Assembly: GCA_963843275.1 (NCBI GenBank)
Contig: CAWJJM010000012.1
Span: 372,001 to 436,000 of the forward strand
Direction: 5' to 3'
Length of the DNA stretch: 64,000 bases
From: CAWJJM01 sp963843275
GTDB taxonomy: Bacteria; Acidobacteriota; Thermoanaerobaculia; Multivoradales; JBCCEF01
In this document: positions 34,937-43,997 of the stretch, piece by piece
Layout: every line of letters begins with the position of its first letter
Position numbering within the stretch: position 1 is the stretch's first letter
Translations under genes and position numbers: made by a program
The notes under the pieces: generated by a model
Databases searched by the model: none
Seen by the model: the letters and a program-made list of their open reading frames with translations, nothing else
What the model was told of the DNA's origin: nothing

Positions 34937-36409
34937 CTAACCGGCGGTGCCGGTGCGCGCGTCCGCGGCGACCGCGGGCGGTGGCACCGGGGGGCGCTCG
35001 CGGTGGGCGCTCAGGAAGGTGTCGGGGCGGCTGAACACCTGGGCGAGGTTCATGCCCTTGCGCACGGCGCCCCAGCTCACCTTGCCGGTGGCCAGCGCGG
35101 CGCCGAGCTGCACCCAGGTGCGGGCCCGGCCGCGGGCGCGGTAGCGCACGTCGAGGACGTGCCGCCACAGGCGCGAGTACTCCTCGTAGAACTCCTCGAG
35201 CGGCAGGCGGGTGGGGAGCACGGCGTGGATGATGTCGTACATCTCCCAGTCGTGGGTGGTCACCCGGCGGCTCGCCTCGTCCCACAGGTCGGTGCCGGGC
35301 AGCGGGGTGAGCACCGAGAAGCCGCTGTTGTAGGCGCCGGTGCGCTCGATCCAGTCGCGCAGGCGGGTGAAGTCCTCCCGCTCCCAGGCCGGGTCGACGA
35401 TGAAGTTCGGCGTGAAGCCGACGCCGAGGTCCTTGAGGATGCCCAGGGCCCGCTCGTTGTTGGCGGCGGTGTTCTTCTTGTTGACCGCTCCCAGCCCCTC
35501 GTCGGTCACCGACTCGAGGCCGAGGAAGATCGCCAGGTCGCCGCACCCCTTCCACATCTCGATCAGGTGGGGGAACTTGCAGATGATGTCGGTGCGGGTC
35601 TGGACGGTGAAGTACTTGCGGATCCCGGCGGCCTGGATCTGCCGGGCCATCTCCTCGCCGCGGCGCACGTCCATCCAGAAGATGTCGTCGGTGATGAAGA
35701 CGTTCGGGGCCTCGATGGCGGCGAGCTCGGCCACCACCCGCTCCGGCGACTTCTGGCGGAAGGTCGACTCGTGGAACTTCCACACCGAGCAGAAGTTGCA
35801 TTTGAAGGGGCAGCCGCGAGCGGTCTCCAGCAGGGCCAGGGGCTTGCGGAAGTTGATGTAGTAGTGGGGCGCGTAGTGGGCGATCAGGTGGCGCGCCGGC
35901 GGCGGCAGCGCGTCGAGGTCGCTCCGCGCCGGGGCGGGTCCGGTGTCGATCTGCCGACCGTCCCGCACCAGCCGCAACCCGCGGACACCGGCCGGGTCAC
36001 GCCCGGTGGCGAGCGCGTCGACCAGCGGCGGCATCACCTCCTCGCCGTCGCCGATCGCCACCGCGTCGACCGACGGCAGGCAGAACCAGCCCGGCTCGCG
36101 GGAGGCGTCGTGTCCGCCCACCACGACCCAGGCGCCGGGCAGCTCGCGACGCACCCGCTCGGCGAGGCGCCGCGTGCGGTACCGCTCCGTGGTGAAGTTG
36201 CACTGCAGGCCGACGACGTCCGGGGCGAGCTCGGCGAGGCGCGCCATCCCCTGCTCCTCGCCCTCGATCCGCAGATCGAGGACGGCGCATTCGTGGCCGG
36301 CGGCCTCCAGGGCGGCGGCGACGCAGATCGGTCCCAGCGGCTCGACGAAGGTGAGCATCTCGAGACCGAGGATGCCCCCGATGGGCGGCTTGAGGAAGAC
36401 GATCTTCAT
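34937..36409 (-). CDS. B12-binding-domain radical SAM protein
   Basis: 490 residues. Residues 1-140 form a cobalamin-binding-type Rossmann domain (KIVFLKPP, VVGLQCNFTTERYR, VVVGGHDAS, AIGDGEE). The radical SAM motif is ARGCPFKCNFCSVW (Cys200, Cys204, Cys207), followed by ITDDIFWMD, LGLESVTDEGL, GFTPNFIVDPAWE and VLTPLPGTDLW. Relatives include HpnJ/HpnR-type and Mg-protoporphyrin cyclase-type enzymes that methylate or rearrange hydrocarbons. Substrate unknown. The ATG at 36409 has a GGAG box. No hopanoid genes lie in this window. Confidence 0.9.
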   Translation of the reverse strand: MKIVFLKPPIGGILGLEMLTFVEPLGPICVAAALEAAGHECAVLDLRIEGEEQGMARLAELAPDVVGLQCNFTTERYRTRRLAERVRRELPGAWVVVGGHDASREPGWFCLPSVDAVAIGDGEEVMPPLVDALATGRDPAGVRGLRLVRDGRQIDTGPAPARSDLDALPPPARHLIAHYAPHYYINFRKPLALLETARGCPFKCNFCSVWKFHESTFRQKSPERVVAELAAIEAPNVFITDDIFWMDVRRGEEMARQIQAAGIRKYFTVQTRTDIICKFPHLIEMWKGCGDLAIFLGLESVTDEGLGAVNKKNTAANNERALGILKDLGVGFTPNFIVDPAWEREDFTRLRDWIERTGAYNSGFSVLTPLPGTDLWDEASRRVTTHDWEMYDIIHAVLPTRLPLEEFYEEYSRLWRHVLDVRYRARGRARTWVQLGAALATGKVSWGAVRKGMNLAQVFSRPDTFLSAHRERPPVPPPAVAADARTGTAG

Positions 36410-36531
36410 CGCTGCGCTCCTTCCCGAGAACCGCGTGGGCCGGGCGAAGTGAGCTGGAGACTCGGGGCTTTCCGCGGCATCCGAACACGCCGGGGGGGAC
36501 CTGTCAAGCGGCGGCGGCGCGCGGCGCGGCT

Positions 36532-37146
36532 CTAGGAGGACGCGGGGGGCGCGGCGAGCCGGCCGTCCAGGCCGAGGTCGTGGGCCGCTTCCTGCATCGC
36601 GGCGAGCACGTTGCCGACGTGGTCCCACAGCCCCAGGCCGCCGGCGAAACACTCGCGGCTGAAGTCCTCGGTCGCCGCGGCGACATGGTCGCGATCGACC
36701 CCTGCGGCGAACAGCTTGTCCTTCCAGTTGCGCTTGATCGACTTGACCGCGAGCTGGCGCAGGTCCTTGTGCGGCCGCACCAGGGCGGCGGCGATGATCA
36801 GCCCGGTGACCTCGTCGCAGGCGAGCAGCGCGAAGTCCATGGCGTGCTCGCGCTCGACGCCGGTGCCCTCGGTGTTGTGGGAGAGGATCGCCTGCAGCAC
36901 CTCCTCCGGCACCCCCTGGTCGCGGAGGATCGGCACGCCCTCCTTCGGGTGGGCTTCGAGGGTGGGATGGATCTCCCAGTCGAAATCGTGCAGGAGGCCG
37001 GCCAGGCCCCAGGTCTCGGGGTCGGCGTCGAGGCGCCGCGCGTACCAGCGCATCGCCGCCTCCACCGCCAGCATGTGACGGCGCAGGTTGTCGTCGGCGA
37101 CGTGCTCGTGGAGGAGGGCGAGGGCCTGGCCGCGGTCGGGAGTCAT
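36532..37146 (-). CDS. HD-domain hydrolase
   Basis: 204 residues. HD superfamily: LRRHMLAVEAAMRWYARRL, GLAGLLHDFDWEIHP with the metal-binding His53-Asp54, LQAILSHN and EHAMDFALLACDEVTGL with a second His and Asp. The EVTGLIIAAALVRP helix matches a family of predicted HD hydrolases acting on nucleotides. A short distance downstream of a second HD gene in the same orientation; 38 nt separate them. Confidence 0.88.
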   Translation of the reverse strand: MTPDRGQALALLHEHVADDNLRRHMLAVEAAMRWYARRLDADPETWGLAGLLHDFDWEIHPTLEAHPKEGVPILRDQGVPEEVLQAILSHNTEGTGVEREHAMDFALLACDEVTGLIIAAALVRPHKDLRQLAVKSIKRNWKDKLFAAGVDRDHVAAATEDFSRECFAGGLGLWDHVGNVLAAMQEAAHDLGLDGRLAAPPASS

Positions 37147-37184
37147 CGCGAGGATCCTAGCAGGCGGTCGCCGGTCCGCCGCGG

Positions 37185-37769
37185 TCAGACCGTTCCCGGT
37201 TCCCCCAATGCCTCGGCCGCCACCCCCGCCGCCGAGCGGTCGATCTCCCGCTCGAGGGTGCGGGCGAAGGAGCGCGCCGCGACCTCCGCCGCCGCCAGCC
37301 GGGTTGCGAAGAAGGCGTGGGAGGCGTAGCGCTCGCGCAGGCCCGCGAAGCGGGCGGTGAGCGTGGTGGGGCGGTCGAAGTCGACCAGCAGGTCGGCCAG
37401 GGCCACCAGCTTGTGCTCGCAGGTGGTGGGCACGAAGGGGCGGTGCGGCAGACCGACGGCGGCGGCGTCCTCCTCCGACAGCCCGAAGAGCACGTGGGAG
37501 GCGCACACGAACGCCTCGTCGGCGTGGCCGCGCGCGGCGAGCAACCGGTAGCCCTCGACGCCGTGCAGGACCGGGTCGTGGGTCCGGCAGCGCCCGATGT
37601 CGTGCAGCAGACCGGCCGAGCGGGTGAAGTCGACGTCGGCGGAGCGCTCCCGGGCGACCTCGCGGGCCAGCGCCGCGGCGACGCGGGCGACGGCTCGGCA
37701 GTGCCGGGTCCACGGCTCGGTCCGCCCGTAGCTCTGCAGCAGCTCCTCGGCGGCGGCCTGGCTGAGCAT
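37185..37769 (-). CDS. HD-domain protein (predicted metal-dependent phosphohydrolase)
   Basis: 194 residues. Metal ligands: RHCRAVARVAAALA (His), SAGLLHDIGRCRTHDPVLHGVEGYRLL (His-Asp and the next His), HVLFGLSEEDA and EHKLVALADLLVDFDR (terminal Asp). This arrangement matches tRNA-nucleotidyltransferase-associated or stand-alone HD phosphohydrolases. GGAGGCGCC lies just before the ATG at 37769. It is followed by the other HD gene, and the pair probably forms one transcript; paralogy is distant. Confidence 0.88.
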   Translation of the reverse strand: MLSQAAAEELLQSYGRTEPWTRHCRAVARVAAALAREVARERSADVDFTRSAGLLHDIGRCRTHDPVLHGVEGYRLLAARGHADEAFVCASHVLFGLSEEDAAAVGLPHRPFVPTTCEHKLVALADLLVDFDRPTTLTARFAGLRERYASHAFFATRLAAAEVAARSFARTLEREIDRSAAGVAAEALGEPGTV

Positions 37770-37971
37770 GGCGCCTCCCGTCTGCGGTCGGGGCGGCCGC
37801 TGGCGGGCGGCCCGGCCCCCTGTCGAAAATCGGACGCTGCGGACAGCATAGCAGCGCGACCACGAGGCGGCGGCGCGCCGGGCGGCGGAGGCGGCTCCGG
37901 TGCGGCGTCGTCCTCCTCCGACCCCCTCCACGGCCCGGCCCCGAGGTCGAACCGCCTGCCCAGACCGGCTG

Positions 37972-38964
37972 CTAGCCGCCGTTTTCGCCCGGCCGCCTCG
38001 CTTCCTCGCCGAGCCGCTCGAGCGCCGCGGCGAGCACCGCGTCCTCGCGCCGCCGTAGAGGCCGTGCGTCGCGCCGGTGCAACGGTCCGGTCAGCCGGCG
38101 GGCCAGGAGGCGGAGGCGGACCCCGGCCGTCAGCGCGGCGGCGGCGCGGCGGGCCCACGCCGGGTCGCGCGCCCGCCGGGCCCAGCGCACCCAGTCGCTC
38201 CACAACAGGTCGGGCTGCTGGCGCCCCAGCTGCGCCGCGGGCTCGACGCGGGCGAGCGTCGTGCCGTGGTGGTGGACGACCCGGAAGCCCTCCACCAGCC
38301 CGACCTGCCAGCCGGCGGCGCGGGCGCGCAGGCACCAGTCGAGGTCCTGGGCGTAGAAGCGGAAGCCCTCGTGCAGCCCGCCGACCTGGCGCCAGACCTC
38401 GCGGCGGGCGGCGAGCGCCGCACCGCTGACCCAGTCGACGCCGCGCAGGCCCGCGTCGCCGGGGACGGCGGCGCCGCGCCGGGACTCGCGCCAGCGGCGG
38501 TAGAGCGGCAGGCGGTTCCACAGCGTCGACAGGCCGCTGGCGACGGCGAAGAGCCAGGGCAGGGTCGGCGTGCGGCCGCCGCTCCACTGCAGCGTCCCGT
38601 CCGGCTCGAGGAGGCGCCCGCCGGCGATTCCCAGGCGGGGATGGCGGCGGAAGGCGTCGAGGAGCGCCGGGAGGCCCCCGGGCAGCACCTCCGTGTCGCT
38701 GTTGAGCAGCAGCAGGATGCCGCCGGTCGCCGCCGACAGGCCGCGGTTGGCGGCGGCGGAGAAGCCGGTCGGCCGGTCGTTGACCAGCAGGGTCGCCGCG
38801 GGGTAGCGCTCGGCGACCGCGTCCGCCGTGCCGTCGCGCCCCCCGTCGTCGACCACCACGAGCTGCGCTCCGCCCTCGCCCCCGCCGACGCTCGCCAGGC
38901 AGGCGAGGGTCAGGTCGCGGGTGTCCCGGGTCGGGACGATGATCGACAGAGCGGGGTTCGGCAT
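37972..38964 (-). CDS. GT2-family glycosyltransferase (rhamnosyltransferase-like)
   Basis: 330 residues. GT-A fold: LSIIVPTRDTRDLTLACLASV, LVVVDDGGRDGTADAV, NDRPTGFSAAANRGL, LLLLNSDTEVLPGGL (DxD-type), and DWVSGAALAARREVWRQVGG followed by FYAQDLDWCLRARAAGW. The FSAAANRGL and WVSGAxLxxR pattern is typical of WcaA/rhamnosyltransferase-type enzymes. The C-terminal 80 residues are Arg/Ala-rich. It transfers a sugar to a polysaccharide or lipid-linked acceptor. Lies 202 nt downstream of the HD gene. Confidence 0.93.
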   Translation of the reverse strand: MPNPALSIIVPTRDTRDLTLACLASVGGGEGGAQLVVVDDGGRDGTADAVAERYPAATLLVNDRPTGFSAAANRGLSAATGGILLLLNSDTEVLPGGLPALLDAFRRHPRLGIAGGRLLEPDGTLQWSGGRTPTLPWLFAVASGLSTLWNRLPLYRRWRESRRGAAVPGDAGLRGVDWVSGAALAARREVWRQVGGLHEGFRFYAQDLDWCLRARAAGWQVGLVEGFRVVHHHGTTLARVEPAAQLGRQQPDLLWSDWVRWARRARDPAWARRAAAALTAGVRLRLLARRLTGPLHRRDARPLRRREDAVLAAALERLGEEARRPGENGG

Positions 38965-39136
38965 GCGCCTCGTGGTCGGCGGCATCCTACGACAGACGTA
39001 CGCGGCGGCCGGCCGAACCACCCCGTCGGGTGTGGCGGCGGGGCGGCGGAGGACTAGCCTGGAGGGAGCACCGCCTCTCTCCGCGGATTTCACCGCTGCC
39101 GTAGCCAGCCGATGCTACGAGAAAGGAGAAGGCACC

Positions 39137-39601
39137 ATGACGCGTCTGAAGAAGACCGTCACCATCCACGCCCCGGTCGACAGGGTCTACGCTCTGGCCC
39201 GCGACCCCCATCGCTGGAACACCTGGATGACCAGCCTCGGAGATCTGCGGCGGGTCGAAGGGAAGGGGGGCCGCGGCACGGTCGTCGAGCACGACTACCG
39301 TCTGGCCGGCATCCCGTTCGCCGTCACCAGCACCGTCCTCGAGGATCAACTCGAGGCCCGCAACGCCCGCTGGCACGGCAAGTTCGAAGGGCCCCTGCGC
39401 GGTGAGCACACCTGGACCTACAACACGCGCCCGGCGGGCGACGAGACCGAGGTCACCGTCGACCTCGAGCTCTCCGTCCCCGACGAGGCGCTGCGCCGCT
39501 TCGAGGACCCGATGCTGGTCGAGCGCCTCCAGGAGCGCGCCCTCGAGCACACCCTGGGCAACCTCAAGCTCCTCTGCGAGGCGGTCCCCGTCCTCGCCTG
39601 A
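39137..39601 (+). CDS. SRPBCC-family (START/AHA1-type) protein
   Basis: 154 residues, a single helix-grip domain. Motifs: TIHAPVDRVYALARDPHRWNTWM at the start, GGRGTVVEHDYRLAGIPF, TWTYNTRPAGDETEVTVDLELSVP and a long last helix EDPMLVERLQERALEHTLGNLKLLCEA. These domains bind hydrophobic ligands or act as polyketide-cyclase-like catalysts. AAAGGAG lies 7 nt before the ATG. It stands alone and is followed by its own terminator. Confidence 0.9.
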   Translation: MTRLKKTVTIHAPVDRVYALARDPHRWNTWMTSLGDLRRVEGKGGRGTVVEHDYRLAGIPFAVTSTVLEDQLEARNARWHGKFEGPLRGEHTWTYNTRPAGDETEVTVDLELSVPDEALRRFEDPMLVERLQERALEHTLGNLKLLCEAVPVLA

Positions 39602-39626
39602 TCCCTCCTCAGGCGGGCCGACGCGA

Positions 39627-39653
39627 GGGGAGGCTCCAGCGCCTCCCCTTTTT
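39627..39653 (+). terminator. rho-independent terminator after the SRPBCC gene
   Basis: GGGGAGGC and GCCTCCCC form an 8-bp stem around a TCCAGC loop, directly followed by TTTTT; 26 nt after the stop. Confidence 0.9.
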
Positions 39654-39860
39654 CGTGGCGCAGACCTCCGTCCGGCCACCGCCAGCTCGCCTTCCTCCTC
39701 GATGCCGCCTGGCTGAGCACTCCGCAGCGGCCGCCGCGGTGAGCGGGCCCGCGACCCGTCGCCGTCGCCGGCTCTCCCCCTCGTCCGGCGACGAAGGCGT
39801 CGCCCGGCGCTCGAGTCCGCGGCCGGCGGTCCCGGGCGATCCGACGGTCCGACCCGGCGC

Positions 39861-41456
39861 TCAGACCTCCGTCCGCCGGTCGAGCGTGCGGTACTGGATG
39901 GCCTCGGCGACGTGGCGGGCGGCGATGTCCTCCCGTCCGGCGAGGTCGGCGATGGTGCGCGCCACCTTGAGGATGCGGTGGACGGCCCGTGCCGAGAGGC
40001 CGAGCCGCTCGTAGGCGGTGTGGAGCAGCGACCGGCCGGCGGCGTCGAGCGGGCAGGCGGCGGCGAGGTCGTCGGGTCCGAGGACGGCGTTGACCGGGCT
40101 CTCGGCGAGACCTCCGTGTCGGCGCCGGGGCGGGCCGCCGCGCGGGCCTCCGTCGTCGCCGGCGCCCGCCGCGGGCCCTGCCGCGAAGCGTCGGCCCTGG
40201 AGCTCGCGCGCGGCCGCCACTCGGGCGGCCACCGCGGCGCTCCCCTCGCCGCGGGCGCCGTCGAGCTCCGCGAGCTCCACCGCGGACACCTCGACGTGGA
40301 GGTCGATGCGGTCGAGCAGCGGGCCCGAGATGCGCGACCGGTAGCGCTCGACGGCCGCCGGGGTGCACAGGCATTCCTTGCGGGGGTCGCCGAGGTGGCC
40401 GCAGGGGCAGGGGTTCATCGCCGCCAGCAGGGCGAAGCGGGCCGGGAAGACCAGGCGGGCGCGGGAGCGGACGATCGACACCCGGCCCTCCTCGAGCGGC
40501 TGGCGCAGCGCCTCGAGCGTCTCGCGCTTGAACTCCGGCAGCTCGTCGAGGAAGAGGACCCCGTTGTGGGCCAGCGACACCTCGCCGGGCCGCGGCACGC
40601 CGGCGCCGCCCCCGACCATGCCGGCGCTGGAGGTGCCGGGATGGGGGCTGCGGAACGGGCGGGCGGCGAGCAGCCCGTTCGGCGGCCGGTCGGCCACCAG
40701 CGAGTGGATCTTGGTGACCGCGATCGCCTCGGAGCGGGTCAGCGGCGGCAGCAGGGCGGGCAGCCGCCGCGCCAGCATGGTCTTGCCGCAGCCCGGCGGC
40801 CCGATGAACAGCAGGTTGTGGCCGCCGGCCGCGGCGATCTCCAGCGCCCGCTTGGCGACCTCCTGGCCGCGCACCGCGGCGAGGTCCGGTTGCCCGTCGT
40901 GCGGCGCGCCGTCGAACGGGGCGTCGACCACCGGCGCCAGCGGCTCGACCCCGGCGAGGTGCCCCACCGCCTCGGCGAGGTGCTCGACGCCGAGCACCCG
41001 CACCCGCCCCAGCGCCGCCGCCTCCGCCGCGTTGGCGCGCGGTAGCAGGAGCTCCGCGATGCCGCGGCGGCGGGCGAGGTCGGCGATCGCCAGTGCCCCG
41101 CGCACCGGCCGCAGGGTGCCGTCGAGGGCGAGCTCGCCGGCGAGCAGACGCCCGTCGAGGCGCTCGCCGCCGAGCCGCTCGTGGGCGGCGAGCAGGGCCA
41201 TGGCGATCGCCAGGTCGAGGTGGTTGCCCTGCTTGCGCAGGTCGGCGGGGGCGAGGTTGATCACCACCGCCCGCGGCGGCAGCTCGAAACCGATGTTGCG
41301 CAGCGCCGAGCGCACCCGCTCGCGGCTCTCGCGCACCGCCGCGTCGGGCAGCCCCACGATCTGCATCTGCGGCAGCCCGTTGCGCACGTCGACCTCGACC
41401 TGCACCGGCCGGGCGTCGATCCCCCAGGGCGTGGCCGCCGTCGCGCGCGCGAGCAT
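39861..41456 (-). CDS. comM: YifB/ComM-family Mg-chelatase-like AAA+ ATPase
   Basis: 531 residues. N-terminal Lon-protease-like domain (MQIVGLPDAAVRESRERVRSAL, INLAPADLRKQG), then the AAA+ core with GPPGCGKTMLARRLP (Walker A), RPFRSPHPGTSSAGMVGGG, LFLDELPEF (Walker B), AAMNPCPCG and CTPAAVERYRSRISGPLLDRIDLH, ending in the conserved YERLGLSARAVHRILKVARTIADL helix. ComM is a hexameric helicase that promotes branch migration during natural transformation. Divergent from the flavin reductase. Confidence 0.95.
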   Translation of the reverse strand: MLARATAATPWGIDARPVQVEVDVRNGLPQMQIVGLPDAAVRESRERVRSALRNIGFELPPRAVVINLAPADLRKQGNHLDLAIAMALLAAHERLGGERLDGRLLAGELALDGTLRPVRGALAIADLARRRGIAELLLPRANAAEAAALGRVRVLGVEHLAEAVGHLAGVEPLAPVVDAPFDGAPHDGQPDLAAVRGQEVAKRALEIAAAGGHNLLFIGPPGCGKTMLARRLPALLPPLTRSEAIAVTKIHSLVADRPPNGLLAARPFRSPHPGTSSAGMVGGGAGVPRPGEVSLAHNGVLFLDELPEFKRETLEALRQPLEEGRVSIVRSRARLVFPARFALLAAMNPCPCGHLGDPRKECLCTPAAVERYRSRISGPLLDRIDLHVEVSAVELAELDGARGEGSAAVAARVAAARELQGRRFAAGPAAGAGDDGGPRGGPPRRRHGGLAESPVNAVLGPDDLAAACPLDAAGRSLLHTAYERLGLSARAVHRILKVARTIADLAGREDIAARHVAEAIQYRTLDRRTEV

Positions 41457-41533
41457 CGACCGGAGAGACGGAAAGCGGTGGGGGAGATCTCGCGGCGGGC
41501 CCCGGCAGGCCGTTCCGGTAAGATCGGCCGCCC

Positions 41534-42025
41534 ATGGCCATCACCTCGGAGCAGTACCGCCGGGCGCTGCGCCACTTCCCGGCCGGCGTCACCGTGGTCA
41601 CCATCCACTCCGGCGACGAGGTCCACGGCCTCACCGTCTCCGCCTTCGCCTCGGTGTCGCCGGAGCCGCCGTTGATCGCCGTGATCATCGACCGGCGCCA
41701 CCGCGCCACGGCGCTGCTCGAGCGGCCCGACGCGACCTTCGCGGTCAACATCCTCGGCGAGGACCAGGTGGAGCTGTCGAACCGCTTCGCCTGGGTCAAG
41801 GACGAGGACCGTTTCGACGCCGGCGACTGGACCACGGCGGCCACCGGCGCGCCGATCCTGCGCGACGCCCTGGCCTGGCTCGACTGCCGGATCCACGGCC
41901 GGCACGAGGTCGGCACCCACGTGCTCTACGTCGGCGAGGTGCAGGCGAGCGGCGCGCCGCGCGAGGGCGAGCCGCCGCTGGTCTACTGGAACCAGGGCTA
42001 CCGCAAGCTCGGGCACGGGGAGTAG
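41534..42025 (+). CDS. flavin reductase domain protein
   Basis: 163 residues, a complete flavin-reductase-like FMN-binding split barrel. Motifs: YRRALRHFPAGVTVVTIHSGDEVHGLTVSAFASVSPEPPLIAV, FAVNILGEDQVELSNRFAW and DCRIHGRHEVGTHVLYVGEV. It reduces FMN or FAD with NAD(P)H, typically for a partner monooxygenase; none is encoded nearby. The stop is followed by 37 nt before the convergent gene. Confidence 0.93.
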   Translation: MAITSEQYRRALRHFPAGVTVVTIHSGDEVHGLTVSAFASVSPEPPLIAVIIDRRHRATALLERPDATFAVNILGEDQVELSNRFAWVKDEDRFDAGDWTTAATGAPILRDALAWLDCRIHGRHEVGTHVLYVGEVQASGAPREGEPPLVYWNQGYRKLGHGE

Positions 42026-42062
42026 CCCGGCTCCGGTGCCCGCGTCGCGGCGCCCCGGGGCG

Positions 42063-42821
42063 TCAGGCGGTGCCGCCGGCGCCGACGACCGCGAAGCGCC
42101 GCATCGCCGCCAGCCGGTCCGGGACTCCCGCGAAGTGCAGGACGCGGGTCTCCGGGCCGGGGGCCCATCCCCGGTGCTGGATCCAGCTCTCCGGGAAGGC
42201 CCGGACGGGGATCCAGCCGCGGTGGTGGACCAGGTTGAGCACGGTCTGGTCGCCGAGCGGGGGCGGCGCCTCGGGGACGGCGGCGGCGGCCTGCTCGATC
42301 GCCGCGCACCAGCGCTCCAGATGGCCGCGCCAGCGGTCGCCTCGGGCCGCCACCAGGCAGGCGGAGACCGGCGGTCGCCGCCGCCGCCGGAGCCCGGCCC
42401 GCAGGGCCTCCCACCGCCGCCGCCAGCCGCGGGGAAAGAAGTAGCCCAGGTGACGGCGCTCGAACAGATCGAGACCCGAGGCGGCGGCCCAGAGGGCGCC
42501 GTCGCGGGGGAAGAACCCTTCGAGGGGGGCGATCGCCAGCATGTCGAGGTCCATCTGGACGATCGCGGTGTGGCCCTCCGCCTCGATCCGGAGGCCGTTG
42601 CGGACCCGTCGCAGGAAGAGCTCCGCCGGCGTCGCCGCCGGGCCCCCGAACGGGGCGGTGCGGACGTCGAGACGGGCCAGCGCCTCCGGGGAGTCGGTGA
42701 ACAGGAGCGTGTCGCCGCGGTGTCCTCCGGGGCCGCGGAGGTGGGCGAGCCAGAGCTCGACCACCTCGGGGCCGTAGGCCTTCCCCGGGACGTAGGAGGA
42801 GGCGATCAGCGGGCTGCGCAT
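42063..42821 (-). CDS. conserved protein with glycosyltransferase-like core
   Basis: 252 residues. Not firmly recognised. The start MRSPLIASSYVPGKAYG followed by VELWLAHLRGPGG.RGDTLLFTD and HTAIVQMDLDMLAIAPLEGFF resembles a nucleotide-diphospho-sugar transferase core with a DLD metal motif; PPLGDQTVLNLVHHRGWIPVRAFP and the end WIQHRGW.ETRVLHFAG look like the C-terminal part of capsular or GT8-like enzymes. It lies at the edge of the polysaccharide region, which supports this reading. No signal peptide. Confidence 0.65.
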   Translation of the reverse strand: MRSPLIASSYVPGKAYGPEVVELWLAHLRGPGGHRGDTLLFTDSPEALARLDVRTAPFGGPAATPAELFLRRVRNGLRIEAEGHTAIVQMDLDMLAIAPLEGFFPRDGALWAAASGLDLFERRHLGYFFPRGWRRRWEALRAGLRRRRRPPVSACLVAARGDRWRGHLERWCAAIEQAAAAVPEAPPPLGDQTVLNLVHHRGWIPVRAFPESWIQHRGWAPGPETRVLHFAGVPDRLAAMRRFAVVGAGGTA

Positions 42822-42897
42822 CGGGGACGGGGTGGGCGTCGTGCCGCGGCCGGTGCCCGCCGCGCGGGCCGCGCCGCCGGCGGCGGGTCGCCTCGGG

Positions 42898-43662
42898 TCA
42901 TGCGTAGAACGGGATCCGGTCGCTGCTCCGGCGGAACGCGACGAGGCCGACCGCGAGGGCGAGCGCCGCGATGGTGGCGGCCACGGTGAGATGGGTCAGC
43001 GGGGGGATCTTGCCGTAGTAGATCGGGTCGCGGAAGACCTCGAGGACGGAGCGCAGGGGGTTGAAGCGCACCAGCCAGCGGTAACGGTCGGGCACGATGT
43101 CCATCGGGTAGAAGACGGGCGTCATGAAGAAGAGCATCGAGAGCACCACCGTCGTCGCCTCGAGGATGTCGGTGAAGAAGACCGCCAGCGGCGAAAGCAG
43201 GAGCCCGGCACCGAGGGTGAAGGCGCCGGCGAAGAGGACCGAGATCGGCAGGAACGCCATGGCGGGGTGGATCGGGTGCCCCGTGGCGAGGAGGATGCCG
43301 AACAGGGGAACGAGGGCGAGAACCAGGTTGATCAGCCCGGCCAGCACGGTGGCGACGGGGAAGACGTAGCGCGGCACCGGCAGCTTGGTGATCAGCTTGA
43401 AGTTCCCGTGCAGGCTGTTCATCGAGGCGGTGATGCTCTGGCTGAAGAAGTTCCAGAACATGATCCCGGAAAGCGCGTAGACCGGGTAGTCGGGCACCTT
43501 GAAGCGGAACAGGGTGCTGAAGACGAGGGACATCACCAGCATGGTCAGCAGCGGTTGCAGCATGGTCCACAGGAAGCCGATGGTCGACCGGCGGTAGCGG
43601 ACCTTCAACTCGCGACCGACCAGAGCGAGGACCAGGTCGCGGTAGCGGAAGAGCTCTGTCAT
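42898..43662 (-). CDS. ABC-2 type polysaccharide export permease (Wzm-like)
   Basis: 254 residues, six membrane helices. ABC-2 features: FRYRDLVLALVGRELKVRYRRSTIGFLWTMLQPLL at the start, MFWNFFSQSITASMNSLHGNFKLITKLPVPRYVFP, SPLAVFFTDILEATTV, MTPVFYPMDIVP and WLVRFNPLRSVLEVFRDPIYYGK. These permeases export O-antigen, capsule or teichoic acid glycans with an ATPase partner. No ATPase gene is adjacent; it is a close paralogue of the permease at 45987-46751 and may share its ATPase or be a spare copy. Confidence 0.9.
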   Translation of the reverse strand: MTELFRYRDLVLALVGRELKVRYRRSTIGFLWTMLQPLLTMLVMSLVFSTLFRFKVPDYPVYALSGIMFWNFFSQSITASMNSLHGNFKLITKLPVPRYVFPVATVLAGLINLVLALVPLFGILLATGHPIHPAMAFLPISVLFAGAFTLGAGLLLSPLAVFFTDILEATTVVLSMLFFMTPVFYPMDIVPDRYRWLVRFNPLRSVLEVFRDPIYYGKIPPLTHLTVAATIAALALAVGLVAFRRSSDRIPFYA

Positions 43663-43997
43663 CGGTTCGGCTCCCGGTCCGCTCCGAGGGGGTGTGCCGG
43701 CCGTCGGGGTCGAGAGGTTCGGCGCAGCGTACCACCCCGCCGGAGGGTGCCGGGCTGCCGGCGCCCCTCGGGCTCGACCTCCGGATCCGCCCGGCCGGGG
43801 CGCGCCGCCGGACATGGTAGCTTCCCGGCGACCATGGCGAGGTCCCCCCACCGGCGCCCGTCACCGTGTCCCTGGCTCCAGGGCCCGTTTCCCGGGCGAG
43901 CCCGGACCCGCCCGGTGCGCCGCGACCTCGCGGCGACGCCGCGGCGAGCTGCGGCGTCCGGAGGCCGACGGTCGATCCGAGGCGGGGCGGAGGACCG
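43663..43997. other. gap between divergent permease and glycosyltransferase genes
   Basis: About 335 nt. Frames starting at 43866 (SLAPGPVSRASPDPPG) look like GC-rich noise and continue into the glycosyltransferase without an RBS. I see no clear promoter hexamers or repeats. It presumably holds both promoters. Confidence 0.4.
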